From Undaria pinnatifida (lineage: Eukaryota > Sar > Phaeophyceae > Laminariales > Alariaceae), in assembly GCA_012845835.1 (NCBI GenBank), contig JABAKD010000003.1, positions 4,494,870-4,558,869 on the forward strand: a stretch of 64,000 nt of DNA. Direction: 5' to 3'. A program made the translations under genes and the position numbers. Shown here piece by piece: positions 45,300 through 57,137 of this stretch. Within the stretch, counting starts at the first letter, position 1. Every line of letters begins with the position of its first letter. Under the pieces are notes generated by a model. The model was not told the DNA's origin. It did not search any database and saw only the letters and a program-made list of their open reading frames with translations.

Positions 45300-46804
45300 G
45301 AAAGCGCTCACCGACGAATATTCTGATCTCTGGATTCAGGCCATGGAGAAAGAATATGGTGGCCTGGAGAACGCGGGTACTTTTGGTGAGATTTAGCAAC
45401 CGAACGGCCTGAATGTTATTTCGGCGAAGTGGGTGTACAGTTGGAAATCGAATGAGATTGGTTTTGCGACCAGGGATAAGGCGAGGTTGGTAGCGAGGGG
45501 TTGTGGGCAGCGAGAAGGTATCGATTTCTTTGAGACAGTTACCCCGACGCCTACGGCGTCGTGCACCCGCTTGTTGGGTGCCATTTCTTGCGAGTTAGAT
45601 TTGGATCTTTGTCATTTCGATACAGAGCAGGCTTTTGTTCAGTCAAACCTAGACGAAGATGTTTTTATGCGCTTGCCCCGGGGTTGTGGTGAGATGTCTG
45701 GTAAGGTAGTACGCTTGAACCGCAGTCTCTACGGCTTGAAACAAGCGTCCAGGTCGTGGCACAACCACTTGCTATCGTACATGAAGAGTCTTGGTTTTGA
45801 ACAGAGTCTAGCAGACGCGTGTGTCTTGCGCTTGGTCGAGTCTGGAACTTTCTCCATAGCAGCAGTAGTTCATGTGGACGATATCTTCGCAGTAGGACTT
45901 AAGGATAGATGCGATCAATTTGCGAAGGCTTGAACCGCCTAGTGCCGTTTAAAAACTTTCGCGAGCTAAGGTGGTATGCTGGCCGCCGGTATTCTAGAGA
46001 TTGGGATGCTGGCACTTTGACGATCTCGAAGAAAGCTTTCGCTGAAACCAAAGCTTTGAAGTTCGGCGTTATTTCGGGTAGGAGAAACCCGCTTGAAAAG
46101 GGCCTTAAACTCAAAGAGTTCGATGTGACTGAACCCGAGGGCGACTGGCCTTTCCACGAACTGGTAAGGTGCTTGATGTGGCTTGCTAACCAGACACGTC
46201 CGGACGTTGCGAACGCAGTGAGAGCGGTAGCCAGGTACACCAACTCGCCCAGGGAGATGCACTGGAAGACAGCGGTTGGCATTCTAGAGTATGTTTTTTT
46301 CACGAGTGATTTTGGCAGTACTTTTCAGAGAGGCAGTGGAGTGGAGCTGGTTGCGTATGCGGATGCAGACTACGCTATCAAGGCCGCTGATAGTAGGTCA
46401 GTTTCCGGTGGGGCTGTCACGTGCGCAGGGGCATGCGTGTGCCTGTTTTCGAGGACTCAAAAGTGCGTGACGCTTTCGACCACAGAAGCCGAGTACGTAG
46501 CACTGGCAGACACCATCAAGGAGGTGATTTTCCTGCGGTACGTATGGAGTATTATTTTGCGTGGTCTTGGTTCTGCATGCATGACGGCTTTTGAGAACAA
46601 CAAGGGGGCAAGGCACCTGGCTCATAACCCGGTTCGAATTCGAAACACATCCACATTAGGCACCAATTCCTACGAGAGCTTGTATTTGGGGGAGAGTTTT
46701 ACGTCGTCGCCGTAGAGTCTGAGCAGCAACACGCAGACCTCCTGACGAAGGCACTCGGCGGTCCAGTTTTTTGTTTTCACCGGGATTTTGTAATGAACAC
46801 TTGA
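45300..46804 (+). pseudogene. copia reverse transcriptase and RNase H
   Basis: RT begins near 45310 (WIQAMEKEYGGL), is interrupted by a TAG near 45400, and continues through KARLVARG, FETVTPTPTAS, NRSLYGLKQASRSWH and the catalytic HVDD at 45871 (copia usually Y/H-V-D-D). A frame shift near 45930 leads to LANQTRPDVANAVR and RNase H with YADADYA, SRSVSGGAV and STTEAEYVAL. A last shift near 46640 gives the C terminus (HADLLTKALGGP) ending at TGA 46802. With only a few lesions, it decayed recently compared with the Gag part. Confidence 0.85.
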
Positions 46805-47424
46805 TTTCGGGAGAATGGTAAAATATGTCATGATTTAGCACGCTAGGTTTGCTGTTTCTACTGCTTAACAATGATATCTGAGCAGGAAGGTTTCATTTTT
46901 TGGGACTTGGGGACGGTAACGGTTTTATTGGTAAACTACCCGGGGTCATCCCTGCGTAATCAGTCTATGGGTTTCTCAACTAGCCCCGTAATGAGACCCA
47001 GCTGAGCCAAATCGTTTAGTCTTTATCCTGCAGGGAGGGTTCACACCACCTGTCACCGCTTGTGCGGGGCAGGATTCGCTTGATTTGATACGGAGTATAT
47101 TATGAGCTGGGAATAAGAGATATTTTGGGATTTGGATTTCAGATTTAAGCTTTCGGTCTGAATATTTCGAATTTGAGTTTTGTTTTTGGAATTAAGATGT
47201 TACGACTTGGATCTTAGGTTCGTGAAGATTGATGTTGGATATTGTCCCTGAATTGTATCTCTAGATTTATGGAGTGCTTTTCAAGGACTATGGCGCTGCA
47301 ATCTTTCTTTCTTGTCACAGTAGTACTGGGAGGATATTGATGGGCTGTATATTTCATTGAATCGTTATACCCTGATGATATGACAACATAGTATCATACC
47401 GTATCATTTACGAAGCAGGGAGGC
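46805..47424 (+). other. copia 3' untranslated region with polypurine tract
   Basis: Non-coding internal segment between the pol end and the downstream LTR. Ends with the purine-rich GAAGCAGGGAGGC directly before TGTT. Confidence 0.6.
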
Positions 47425-47731
47425 TGTTAATTGTATGCTTGGATATGATACGGATATGATGACGGTTGAGTATTGTAGGGGTTTCCAGTGATGTTTGGCT
47501 ACATCGTAGCGATATATCGGCATGGTGGAGTTATTTTGGGTATTTCGCCGCCACTCCTCGTCGTGTTTTTTCTATCGAGCGAGTCTTCTTTCCACGATGT
47601 GCCTTGGCTAGGATGAGCAACGTAATATATATTTGTACGTCTTTTACTTGTCTTCATACCGGTGACTCCACTACCCCACTGTTGTCAGCGCAACGGATAA
47701 TCCCTCTACGCTTCGTAGGGATCAACAAACA
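47425..47731 (+). repeat. 3' LTR of the copia element
   Basis: 307 bp partner of the 5' LTR, TGTTAATTGTATGCTTGG to ATCAACAAACA, followed by GATAC. Confidence 0.85.
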
Positions 47732-47974
47732 GATACGCTCGGCAGGGGTTTGTGGATAGAGGAAACCACCATAGAGGAAACCACCACTTACTGAGAATTT
47801 CAGCAAGTTCAACGACTATCATCTCATGCTTGCCTGTGAGTAGAGAAGTTGTACATGGACCAATTACATGCATAATACAGCAGTCGGTCCAGATCGGGTC
47901 GTTTGGTGCAACTTGTTTGGGTACCGTGTTATTACAGCAGCAGTAATACACTTCACTTCTTTCTTTTTCCCACA
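47732..47974. other. right flank of the copia element
   Basis: No gene recognised. Contains a short tandem duplication of ATAGAGGAAACCACC at 47755-47790. Confidence 0.4.
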
Positions 47975-48137
47975 CCATTTATTGTGATGCTCGCACTAAT
48001 CTCGCCCTCCCAGTAGTAAACCTCAGATCCGCGGTCATATAGCGGGCTCCCCTTCCCCCGTCCCCACTACGGTACGTGCCCTAATTTTTATCGCGAGAAG
48101 AATTCAGCGTTTTCTTCCCTCGTAGATTCGCGTCGAA
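47975..48137 (+). repeat. dispersed repeat D, copy 2
   Basis: Same repeat as 9174-9340: ATGCTCGCACTA, CCCCGTCCCCACTACG and ATCGCGAGAAGAATTCAGCG. The family's nature is unknown. Confidence 0.7.
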
Positions 48138-48335
48138 TTGTACCCACCCACGCTGCTAGGCGATTGCAGATGTTAGTTGATCCTTTTTTTTCCATATATA
48201 TTTCTGCAAAGAAATTAAGCCAACAAAGCTTACAGCGGTGGTTGTGTAACTCAAGGACCCACGCTAGTATTAATAGTAGTATTCGAGCGTAACCCCACCA
48301 GACCACCGGAGGAACCGGCTCTATATCACTCACTG

Positions 48336-48636
48336 CCCCGGTGGCGTATCAGGTTATCCTCGAGCCTGATATAAGTCAGTTTCGTGAGTTCGAGTCCCCC
48401 GGAGTGCGTACTCGCATAAATTTTCGCGGGCCACTTGTGCACTAGTTGACGTGCGGAAAGCGCGAGAGCGTGCTTAGCAACACACGATGAAAAGTCGACG
48501 ATCAGTGAGTTCTGGACCCTATGCGACAAAAGCACTAAAGGCAATAACCGGGGGGGGGAAGGGACGACACCAACCTGTGACCACAGCTTGTATGTCCAGA
48601 AGCTGGAAACTAGAAGTGTGCCAACAAAAGAAAATC
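48336..48636 (+). mobile_element. tRNA-derived SINE, copy 2
   Basis: About 300 bp. A box TGGCGTATCAGG (48342-48353) and B box GAGTTCGAGTCCC (48386-48398), then a body matching copy 1 (GCGAGAGCGTGCTTAGCAAC ... AGAAGCTGGAAACTAGAAGT) and an A-rich end CAACAAAAGAAAATC. The cloverleaf is too diverged for a working tRNA. Confidence 0.75.
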
Positions 48637-49551
48637 ACTACAAGAAATGATCAATCAGCAATCACTAGCAAGGAGCACGTGAAGTACGAACAAACACCAA
48701 TATATTTGTCAGTTACGTGCCAACACGACCGCTTGCACTTGACCGGCACACGACCACAGCAACGGAGTCAGGGACCACAGCAACAACAAAACACGTCATC
48801 CGCACACCACCTATATTTATCCAAAGAGTCTTCTCGGCGAAAACAAACACCAGACGATGCGATAGCGGGACGAATGCATGCCACTGGATTCTTCCATGAA
48901 TAATGTCTCCTTACTACGACCTTGGCGTGGCGCAGCTTAACAACAGCAGGAACGATTTTTCCCCTAGTTTTTTGGGTCGAAAATGTATTCCCTACTTTTC
49001 GGCACACCCTCCCCCCATGCCATCTAACAAGTCACAGACAAAAAGCACGTTTAGTGTAGTAGAGCATCGCTGTGTGCTATGTTACTCATACGTACATATA
49101 TTACTTGCACAAGAGTACAAACCATGTCGATTTGCCCGAACTTTTGTAATACCACCTTCGAGGCCCCGGTGACGCAGCCACTCGCAATGCTACTGTGTGG
49201 TGTTTCCTGGCGCAGTAATACGTCTATATCCATGTTCATACACGTGTACGTACCGAAATTAAAAAAATGCACTACTACTGTGATACCATACCTACCGCAC
49301 AGTGCCATTTGATTTTTTTTACAGTAAATGTTACTATTTGTTTTGGGACAAAATATGACGCCAATTTGGACAAAACGTCTTGCCAAGTTCTATTTAATCA
49401 ACCTCTCCATACATCAAGATCCAAAGAATAGCTGGAGAGTACCGTTCAACACACAAAATTTTCCGCGCTTCTCGATTAGACGGCAGCCTTCGAACAAAGT
49501 GATTTGACCGAGAAATGTTACAGAACTGCCCAATGAGCTATACTTAATCGC
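48637..49551. other. intergenic, no gene recognised
   Basis: Short open frames on both strands without motifs. Confidence 0.4.
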
Positions 49552-51545
49552 TTGACTCAGTAGCTCAGTAGGTAGTGCTACTACATACGCTGCATATAAT
49601 TAGCGATGTCAGAGCCCCAAACTGGCATGGTAAAATCATGGTAACTACATGGTTGTACCTATCTATTAAAATATTCTATCTTGCGATCCATGTACAATAA
49701 CAAATTATGAAGCTTTAACACGTGGTTTACCGCACCTAAAGATTGTGTTGTATACTACATCTAACATCAAATCTTCTAGAAAAGTACACAATATCAGCCA
49801 GGTGATATAAAGGGGTGTCTTCTTGCTGCAACCGCTAGATTTGCCCCTTCAAGGTTTTGTAGTTTCCGTGCACATATTAAAGTGTCCCGCCCGCCGCCGC
49901 CCCCGCCGATCCCTCTTGACCAAACGCCCCACCTAAAATAAAAAATGCCAGAGTAGTAAACACTACCAGCCAGTTGATATCACCTTATTATCTTTCTAGC
50001 CATCCATGCCGTAGCTCCAATTCATTTCCGCCGCCACCCCCCGTTTCTCCCCCCTCCCCCCAAACGCCCCACCTACAATCGAAATCGGCCAGAATAATAC
50101 ACACTTCTACGCAATTAATATAACGTCATGATATTTGTAGCCACCCATGACGTAGCTTTCATCTATCCCTCCCTCCCCCCCCCCCGCCCCCCCGCCCCCC
50201 CCCCCCCCCCCCCCTCCAACGCCCCCTCCTTCCCCACCACCCGCACGATCGCCTAGACCTAGCACCACGCGTATAGCAAACCCATACATATATGCGTAAT
50301 ACGCGCGATCGGAGTATCGCACGCAAGCTTGCAAAGACGAGTTTCGACCAAATCTTCGATCTCATAGCTGGAGTGCATTTTACACTAACTATATGTGACC
50401 TAAACCTATCGAAAACCCTCCCCCCCCCCCCTTTTTTTTCTTATTTTTTTCTTTTCCCGCTCCCTCTTGCTCAAACGCCCCACCTAACAACATCGAAATC
50501 TGCCAGAGTAATAAACACTTTCAAGAACTTGATATCACCTCATTATCTTTCTAGAGCCATCCATGCCGCTGCTGCAATTAACCCCCCCCCCTCCTCCCCA
50601 AGCTAACGCTCCCTCGTTCCTCACCACCCGCACTATCGCCTACACCTAAAACCACGCGTATAGCAAGCCCCTACATCTATGCAAATAAAAAAAGTTCAAA
50701 AGATCCTTTCGCCCCCCCTCCCCCCCCCCACCCTCCCCCCCCGAACCCCCACCCCCACCCCCTCGAACGCTCCGCCCTCTCCTCACTGGTTGTACGACTT
50801 ACATGACATACATGATAAACTGGTGCATTCTTTGTAAAACCGTCAGATTTATCCCCTTAAAGGATTTATAGTTGCCACGCACAGATTGAGCTGCCCCGCC
50901 TGTCCCGCCCCCCCCCCTCCCCCCGCTCCCTCTTGATCAAACCCAGGCCCCCACGTCCGAGTCATCCGACGATAGAGGTTGCACTTTTTACGCCAAAACG
51001 TCCCTGGCCAACTGAGCTCCTCATCATGTCATGTCATGTGAACAACTACCGGTTAGTGAAGAAATTTCAAGAGCACGTATTGTTTTAAGGCTAAGACATA
51101 AAAGCTTGGTCGGGTAGTGCGAGCGAACGCCTTGGAGACATTTTTCAGGTGAGATATCGAGTTCCTCGCGTAAGGAGCTCAGGGACTAATGCTGTGCACC
51201 CCTACCGTGGGATGGCTCGTCCTTAAAAACTCCGCCCTCCCCTCACCGGGTATTCGTCTTAAAGGATTCACTCGATAAACTGATGCATTTTCTTCCACAG
51301 CTGTCAGATTTTTTCCCCCCTCAAAAGCGGGTTCTATAGTATCCGCGCACAGACTGACTAACATCACCCTGTTGACCCTGATACCTACACTGTAGTTGCA
51401 AGGGGAGCCGCCTTAATGAGGACACACAACCCGTAATACGCGCGATCGGACAATCGCAAACGGCGTGCAAAGATGAGTTTGGACAAAATCTTCGATCTAA
51501 CAACTGGAGTGTATTTTCATTTTTGTAACACATATGTTAAACTAC
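49552..51545 (+). repeat. family A repeat, longest copy, with tRNA-like start
   Basis: In this orientation the copy starts with GACTCAGTAGCTCAGTAGGT, whose TAGCTCAGTAGG is a good Pol III A box, and a weak B-box-like GATGTCAGAGCCCC about 40 bases later. It then has the closing part shared with 37010-37120, two third-type modules (C-rich at 50177-50212), the second module, the first module, and the AT-rich end GGAGTGTATTTTCATTTTTG at 51510. The other copies share this 3' end and are missing various lengths from the other side, which is why I take this as the sense strand. A 259-bp family B element interrupts it at 50959-51217. No coding capacity. Confidence 0.75.
50959..51217. mobile_element. 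family B element inserted in family A, with 5-bp target duplication
   Basis: Comparison with uninterrupted family A copies shows that CGTCC occurs once there but on both sides here (50954-50958 and 51218-51222), which defines a 259-bp insertion. Its ends are inverted repeats: AGTCATCCGACGATAGAGGT on the left and, on the complementary strand, AGCCATCCCACGGTAGGGGT on the right. The termini match the other family B copies. No reading frame inside. The superfamily is not assigned. Confidence 0.8.
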
Positions 51546-51660
51546 CAAAGTAACCATTCATAATATCGTCAGCGCGCACGCTTGAAAAAGACAAACATGC
51601 AGTCGGTGAGAATCGAACTCACGACACATAGCACTACTACCCACTGTCACTTGACTCAGT
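51541..51660 (-). repeat. tRNA-related repeat (SINE type 2), copy 1
   Basis: On the minus strand the sequence contains a perfect T-arm (GTGAG-TTCGATT-CTCAC) with B box GAGTTCGATTCTC, followed by a body (GCGTGCGCGCTGAC ... GAATGGTTACT) shared with 51809-51945. The A box side is diverged. Confidence 0.5.
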
Positions 51661-51808
51661 AACACTGACAGTAGTGAGTGGGTTAGGAAAAAAAACCAAC
51701 GAAATATGTTTTCCAGTTAGTTAATTGATTATCACTGACGTCGTAAGAGCGATCTCCGGAGCTATCCCCTCTCCACGTACTACATATAGTAGAACTCAGG
51801 AGAACACT

Positions 51809-51945
51809 AACAACTATCACAACCATTCAGAACGTCTCCAGTGCGCACGCTGCTGAATACCAAATATGATCTGGGTGACAATCGTACTCACGACACATCC
51901 TTCGTTGGTTACATAGCGCTATACCCACTGAGCCTAAAGGAAACG
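51809..51945 (-). repeat. tRNA-related repeat (SINE type 2), copy 2
   Basis: On the minus strand the head has an A box within TAGGCTCAGTGGGTATAGCG and a diverged B box GAGTACGATTGTC, with the same body as copy 1 (GCGTGCGCACTGGAG ... GAATGGTTGTGA). The pair is tandem, about 150 bp apart. Confidence 0.55.
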
Positions 51946-52889
51946 ACACACAGCATTAGTACTACGATAGGGCAAGCGCTTGGAGGCGGCCATGAAAAAA
52001 GCACCGTCGGGAAGAAATTAAGATGCCAACATGGAAATGATGCCAATTTGGAAATGTTGTCCCTTATTTATTCGTTCAAGATCTACATATATATGCCAAG
52101 ATCTAAGAATAGCTCGGGCGTATACCGCCCAAAATACAACCCCCCCCCGCACTTTTCGCTCGTCTCGCTCAGCGTCTATCCGCGTTCACTTCAAGGTGCG
52201 GAACGGATGTGAACCCTGATCTGAGTTACTCCTGGGAAAAGGAACACGAGAGCAGTGTGAGGCTAATTAATGGGATGATATGAGTAAGGCGGATAAAGTG
52301 TATTTTTTTTTTGCCTTGTCAAACCCTGTTCAACACAAGTACTGACAGGATGGGAAATTAACACACACTGATATTCCCGTATGCCCTTTATTTGTATGTA
52401 CTGTGCACACAATGCACATAATTGTTAACACGGTTTGCTTGCTCTGATCAATACTGGTTGAAGCCCGCCATGCAAGGCCGTAATTTGACATGCTATCGGG
52501 TGCTCTATATGTATCACCTGGTGTGATGCTATTAACATTCTATACAGCAGTACAAGGTTCCCCTTCGGGATGCGGGCAACGTGAAATCCCGGGGACGCCG
52601 CAAGGCTATAAGGGTGACACCGGTAACACACGTATACATAATTTCCCACCTATAATGGCGTTACGCGCACTCACATAGATAAACCCCACTCTTTCCAGAG
52701 GAAACGTGTGGCATGAGCTAGTGTGTTGCTCCAAAAAAGGAGTAGTACTTATCGGGAAGAGTGTGACAGCGGTGGGTGCACGTTGTACTGATGTACGCGC
52801 AAACAGACAAATTATTAGTGGTCAGGAGATGCCGTGTACCCGCACGTGGAATAGTGCTCGTTGCTGTAAAGTTCGTCACATACATGTTT
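51946..52889. other. intergenic with dispersed repeat fragments
   Basis: 52130-52210 is the inverted counterpart of 32268-32330, and 52211-52283 repeats 34712-34782. No gene recognised. Confidence 0.4.
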
Positions 52890-53422
52890 TTACACTTGGC
52901 GGTAGGTAATTGATAGGGTTGACCAGCCAATGCCTGTCGCTCTAGGATGTTGTACAATAATTAATTGGTTGGCGGCAACAAATTCGGTATGTGTGGTGTA
53001 CGTGGTGGGATTTCCCATCAGTTTGGGGTAGTTAGTGTTCAACGCTTTGGTGCTGTGATTGAGGGGAACCGAAACCTTGGTGAACTCCTCGCTTATTCCC
53101 GTCAAAAGGTAGAGCTAGATCGATAGTGTTCCCGCCTGAGCCCGCCACTACTTGATGCATGTGGTCAGAAATGTATGTGCGGATGATATGTGTGCACGTT
53201 AATATCAACAGACCTAGAACCGATCCACCCAGCCAATCAGATGGCGTCACGGGCGCGTGCCAACGATGAAATAGAACTCTACCCGATTTTGGCCACAACA
53301 GCACCGTGGATATATACCTTAGTTAGGCCATCGTTAATAAGTAGTTGTATATCCTTGAACCCTACGCATGGTTCCACTCTGCCCAAAAAGCAATGTTTGG
53401 CCTGGTCGAGACTCGCGTGCAT
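52890..53422 (-). pseudogene. possible decayed coding tract, unrecognised
   Basis: A 47-codon frame from the ATG at 53422 (LGRVEPCVGFKDIQLLINDG, KVYIHGAVVAKIG) ends at TAG 53279 and continues in the same frame past further stops. A neighbouring frame (53105-52890) has coding-like composition (EEFTKVSVPLNHSTKALNTN). I could not assign a family. It may be an old transposon or a chance frame. Confidence 0.2.
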
Positions 53423-54389
53423 GCCAGCTAATGCATGCTGCGCTCCCGATGCTTGCCACCCTCGCCGTGCTCGGCGCCATCTTCCACGCTTTCCCCGCTC
53501 TATGTCCCTGTGAGCCCCGTCGATCGCGCGGAGAGATGCATGGCGTGCCCTGTGGCGCTCCCTCTACTACTGGGCTGCTCCCGGCCTCTACCTCTCAGCC
53601 CCCTCCTGCTTGCATCCGCTTTGTTCGGATATATTATACAGGGATTTGTATTTCTGATGAAGTAAAAACGGTCCTTACATTCGCAAACGTCCAGTTACCC
53701 CGCAAGAGAAAACTAAACACACCGGGTCAACCACGCTCACAGACGCTTTTGCTCCTGCCTCGACGAGCGGCCGCCCGCGCGGCGGGAGAGTACAGGTCTC
53801 TTTACCCTTGTCTGCATCCATGCCCACACGCCCGCGTCGAAATCCGGGGCCGAACCGGCTCGGGGCGGCGCCCCCCCAAACCTCACACTAACCTGATCCA
53901 CATGCGCGCTGCTGCTACTGCTGCTGCTGCATGTTGCTGCTACTACTGCTACTGCTGTTGTGCTGCTGCTGCTGAGGTTAATTTAGTCCAAGCGGTTGTT
54001 GGTACTGCTGCTGTGCTGCTGCTGGCGTTAGTTGAGTAGCGGGCCATTGTTTTACGAACAAAATACCGAAGAACAAAAAAGTGCAAATTTTTTTAAACAT
54101 ACGTGTTATAATTTGCAAAACAATTTCGGGTGTTCCAAGTGACCTGCTCGTCTCAGGGAGTCGGAACAATAATCCTTGACAAATAGAGCCAGCTAAGCGA
54201 CGTTTAATGCGCCGAGAGCCGCCACGGACCTCGGCCAAGATCCTGACATGCTTCACAATGTACCCATGGCAGGCTAGCTTGCCTAGCGGCTGAAAGTGCG
54301 TCAAGAAACACTCGGCCGCCGGAGACAGGCGAGTAAAACAATAACGAAGATAATATGTTACACATACATATATAACTAGTATTAGTACT
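53423..54389. other. unrecognised open frame and CTG/CTA tract
   Basis: A plus-strand frame of 223 codons (53368-54039) spans this region, but its end is CTG/CTA triplet repeat (53910-53985) and the start shows no domain; I do not call it a gene. The flank toward 54389 shows nothing recognisable. Confidence 0.3.
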
Positions 54390-54980
<591 letters not shown>

Positions 54981-56634
54981 CGGAAATAAGCCCTTGTAAA
55001 CCTGTCTGAAATTTCTGTACGCGCCATGTTGATCCGAAAATAAATCGGGGGGGGTGGTTGGCAAGCACGATAACGGTAAAATAGTTCATACGAAAGCATT
55101 AACGCAACATCAAGCAGGCGAACACGGGGGGACTGGCGACCATGACATCGGTAAAATAATGAATACGAAACCACTAACGCATCATTAATACGAAACCACT
55201 AACGCATCATCAACCAGGCAGACAATTTTGCCGTTGAAAGCCAGCAAAAGCATATCAGGATACGTTTATTTATGCACAGGTTAATGCTGTTGATTGACAC
55301 TACTGTACTACTGCTTGCTGACTATGCTAATAATGTTGTTGATACCGGATAATCAGCTGTTAATATCTGGACAACATGAACTTTGTCTTGGCATATTAAT
55401 CATGTCACATTATTGAAGATAAAGGGTTACTCTCTTGGTTGCTGTTTCTCGTCTATACACGCTAAGACGAAGAACAAAGAGGGAGTTGATCCGTTTGGTA
55501 TTATGCGTTTATTTGCCTGTCTGTGACGACGCGATCACATGGAATTACGTATAATGCTCAATAACAATCGCGTACAACTTAATAATAAGCGGTCCTGCAT
55601 TTCTGGTCAACTCACAACTCAATACATGTCATGCCAGTGTGCATCACATATGAATTGTACCAATGGCGTGTTACATGTGTGCAAGTGCTGTGGTCAACAT
55701 TATGGTGATATTGAATGCAAACCAACGTTGGTAGCAGCAGTGACTTACAAGAGAAGCAGTGGTTGTCCACAACAAGAAGGTATTGTATGGGTGGTTATAT
55801 TATGTATGTTCTTCACTATAAAATAGACCAATATAATATACTCTTCCTCATCATAAACGCAGATGTTTTTTTGCTGCCTCCGTGCATATTCGAAGATCGA
55901 TAGCACGCGCAACCAAAAAAAGGGCGGGTGCCACGTCGATTTCAGTTATTGAGTTCAACTGTGAGTGAAACATTGTCACATATTATGGTAGACTGTGTGA
56001 CTACTGTTGCTCAGCTTAATTAACTGAAAACCGAGACCAAGAAAATGAGCTAAACTGTGAGTAAGTCAGACACTGTTGTCGCGAGCGAAACAACGTGACA
56101 ACACCACCAGCAGCTAGCAGCTGCTGCTGCAGAAAAAAAAAAAAAAAAAAACGGGAATACGAGGGGATACTGCAATCTATCCATAGCGTGTACGATGTTG
56201 CATGGAGAAATCCTCTACTACTCTACGACATGTAAAACATGTCATTTTTGCTGCTGCTATGGAATCGCTTTATTCGAATGCTTCCTACTACTACTGCTAT
56301 GGAGACACGATTTTCCAATCAATGCTTTAGAGAGCTTGAATCGTTGCATCAATGCTTCGAAGTATGACCGAAATATTATCAACGTTTCGAGACATCATCC
56401 AACTAAACCAACAACGGCAGTAGCAGACGTAAATACATTCTAAGTACTACATACAACAACAGCAGTATCCAGACTGTTGCTGTTTAAAGTGAAACAACGG
56501 AGGACTGAAGAACAGAAAAGAAAAGAAAATGTATTCATCGATCTAAGAAATAAATAAATGTAAAAAGAAAACGAAATTAAAGATGCACAAACAGCTCACA
56601 GATGGCCAAACGATACTTACTTGTAGGCAATATT
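54981..56634. other. intergenic with a short tandem duplication
   Basis: 55159-55208 is a 25-bp unit (AATACGAAACCACTAACGCATCAT...) repeated twice, with a related unit at 55087. 56131-56150 is a run of about 19 A. An open frame at 55539-55826 has no recognisable domain. Confidence 0.45.
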
Positions 56635-57030
56635 CTACGAAATATATTATAGAAATGAAAATATACCCCAGCTGTGAGATCGAATATTTTGTCGAAGCTC
56701 ATCTTTGCAAGCTGTGTGTGATACTCCGATCGCGCGTATTTCGTACGGGTTGTTGTGTGTCTTCATTAGCATATAGGTCGGCGACTCCCCTTGCAGCTAC
56801 AGTGTTGCTACCAGGGTCCACAGGGTGATGTTAGTCAGTCTGTGCGCGGAAACGATTAATAAACCTGTTTTTGAGGGGGACAAAATCTGACCGCTGCGGA
56901 AGGAAATGCATCAGTTAATCAAGAAAGTAAGTGAATCCTGTGAGTCGAATATCCGGTGAGGGGAGGGCAGAGTTTTGGAGGACGTGGGGGCCCGGGTTTG
57001 ACCAAGAGGGGATGGGGGGGCTATATGAAT
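56635..57030 (-). repeat. family A repeat copy
   Basis: Starts with ATATTATAGAAATGAAAATA, contains the first module (AGCTGTGAGATCGAATATTT; the TATA-like site is altered to ACGATTAATAAACCTG) and stops in a short G run at about 57014-57020, i.e. at the first module joint. Confidence 0.8.
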
Positions 57031-57137
57031 TTTTTGGCGTGCCCACAAAAACAAAGAAACAAAAAGCCACATATATATTCCAAAATAATGTGATATCATG
57101 GAATAAGTTATGAGTATCACAAAACAGAACTATCTAT

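Larger units (their letters stand above)
42617..47731 (+). mobile_element. Ty1/copia-type LTR retrotransposon, complete ends, decayed interior
   Basis: Two LTRs of 307 bp each (42617-42923 and 47425-47731), TG...CA, roughly 85 percent identical by eye. A purine-rich CAGGGAGGC precedes the downstream LTR. Flanks GATCC and GATAC are a probable 5-bp target duplication with one change. Interior order is Gag tail, protease, GAG-pre-integrase, integrase, linker, reverse transcriptase and RNase H, which is the copia order (integrase before RT). Most of Gag is missing and the pol frame has several shifts and stops. Old and non-functional. Confidence 0.9.
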
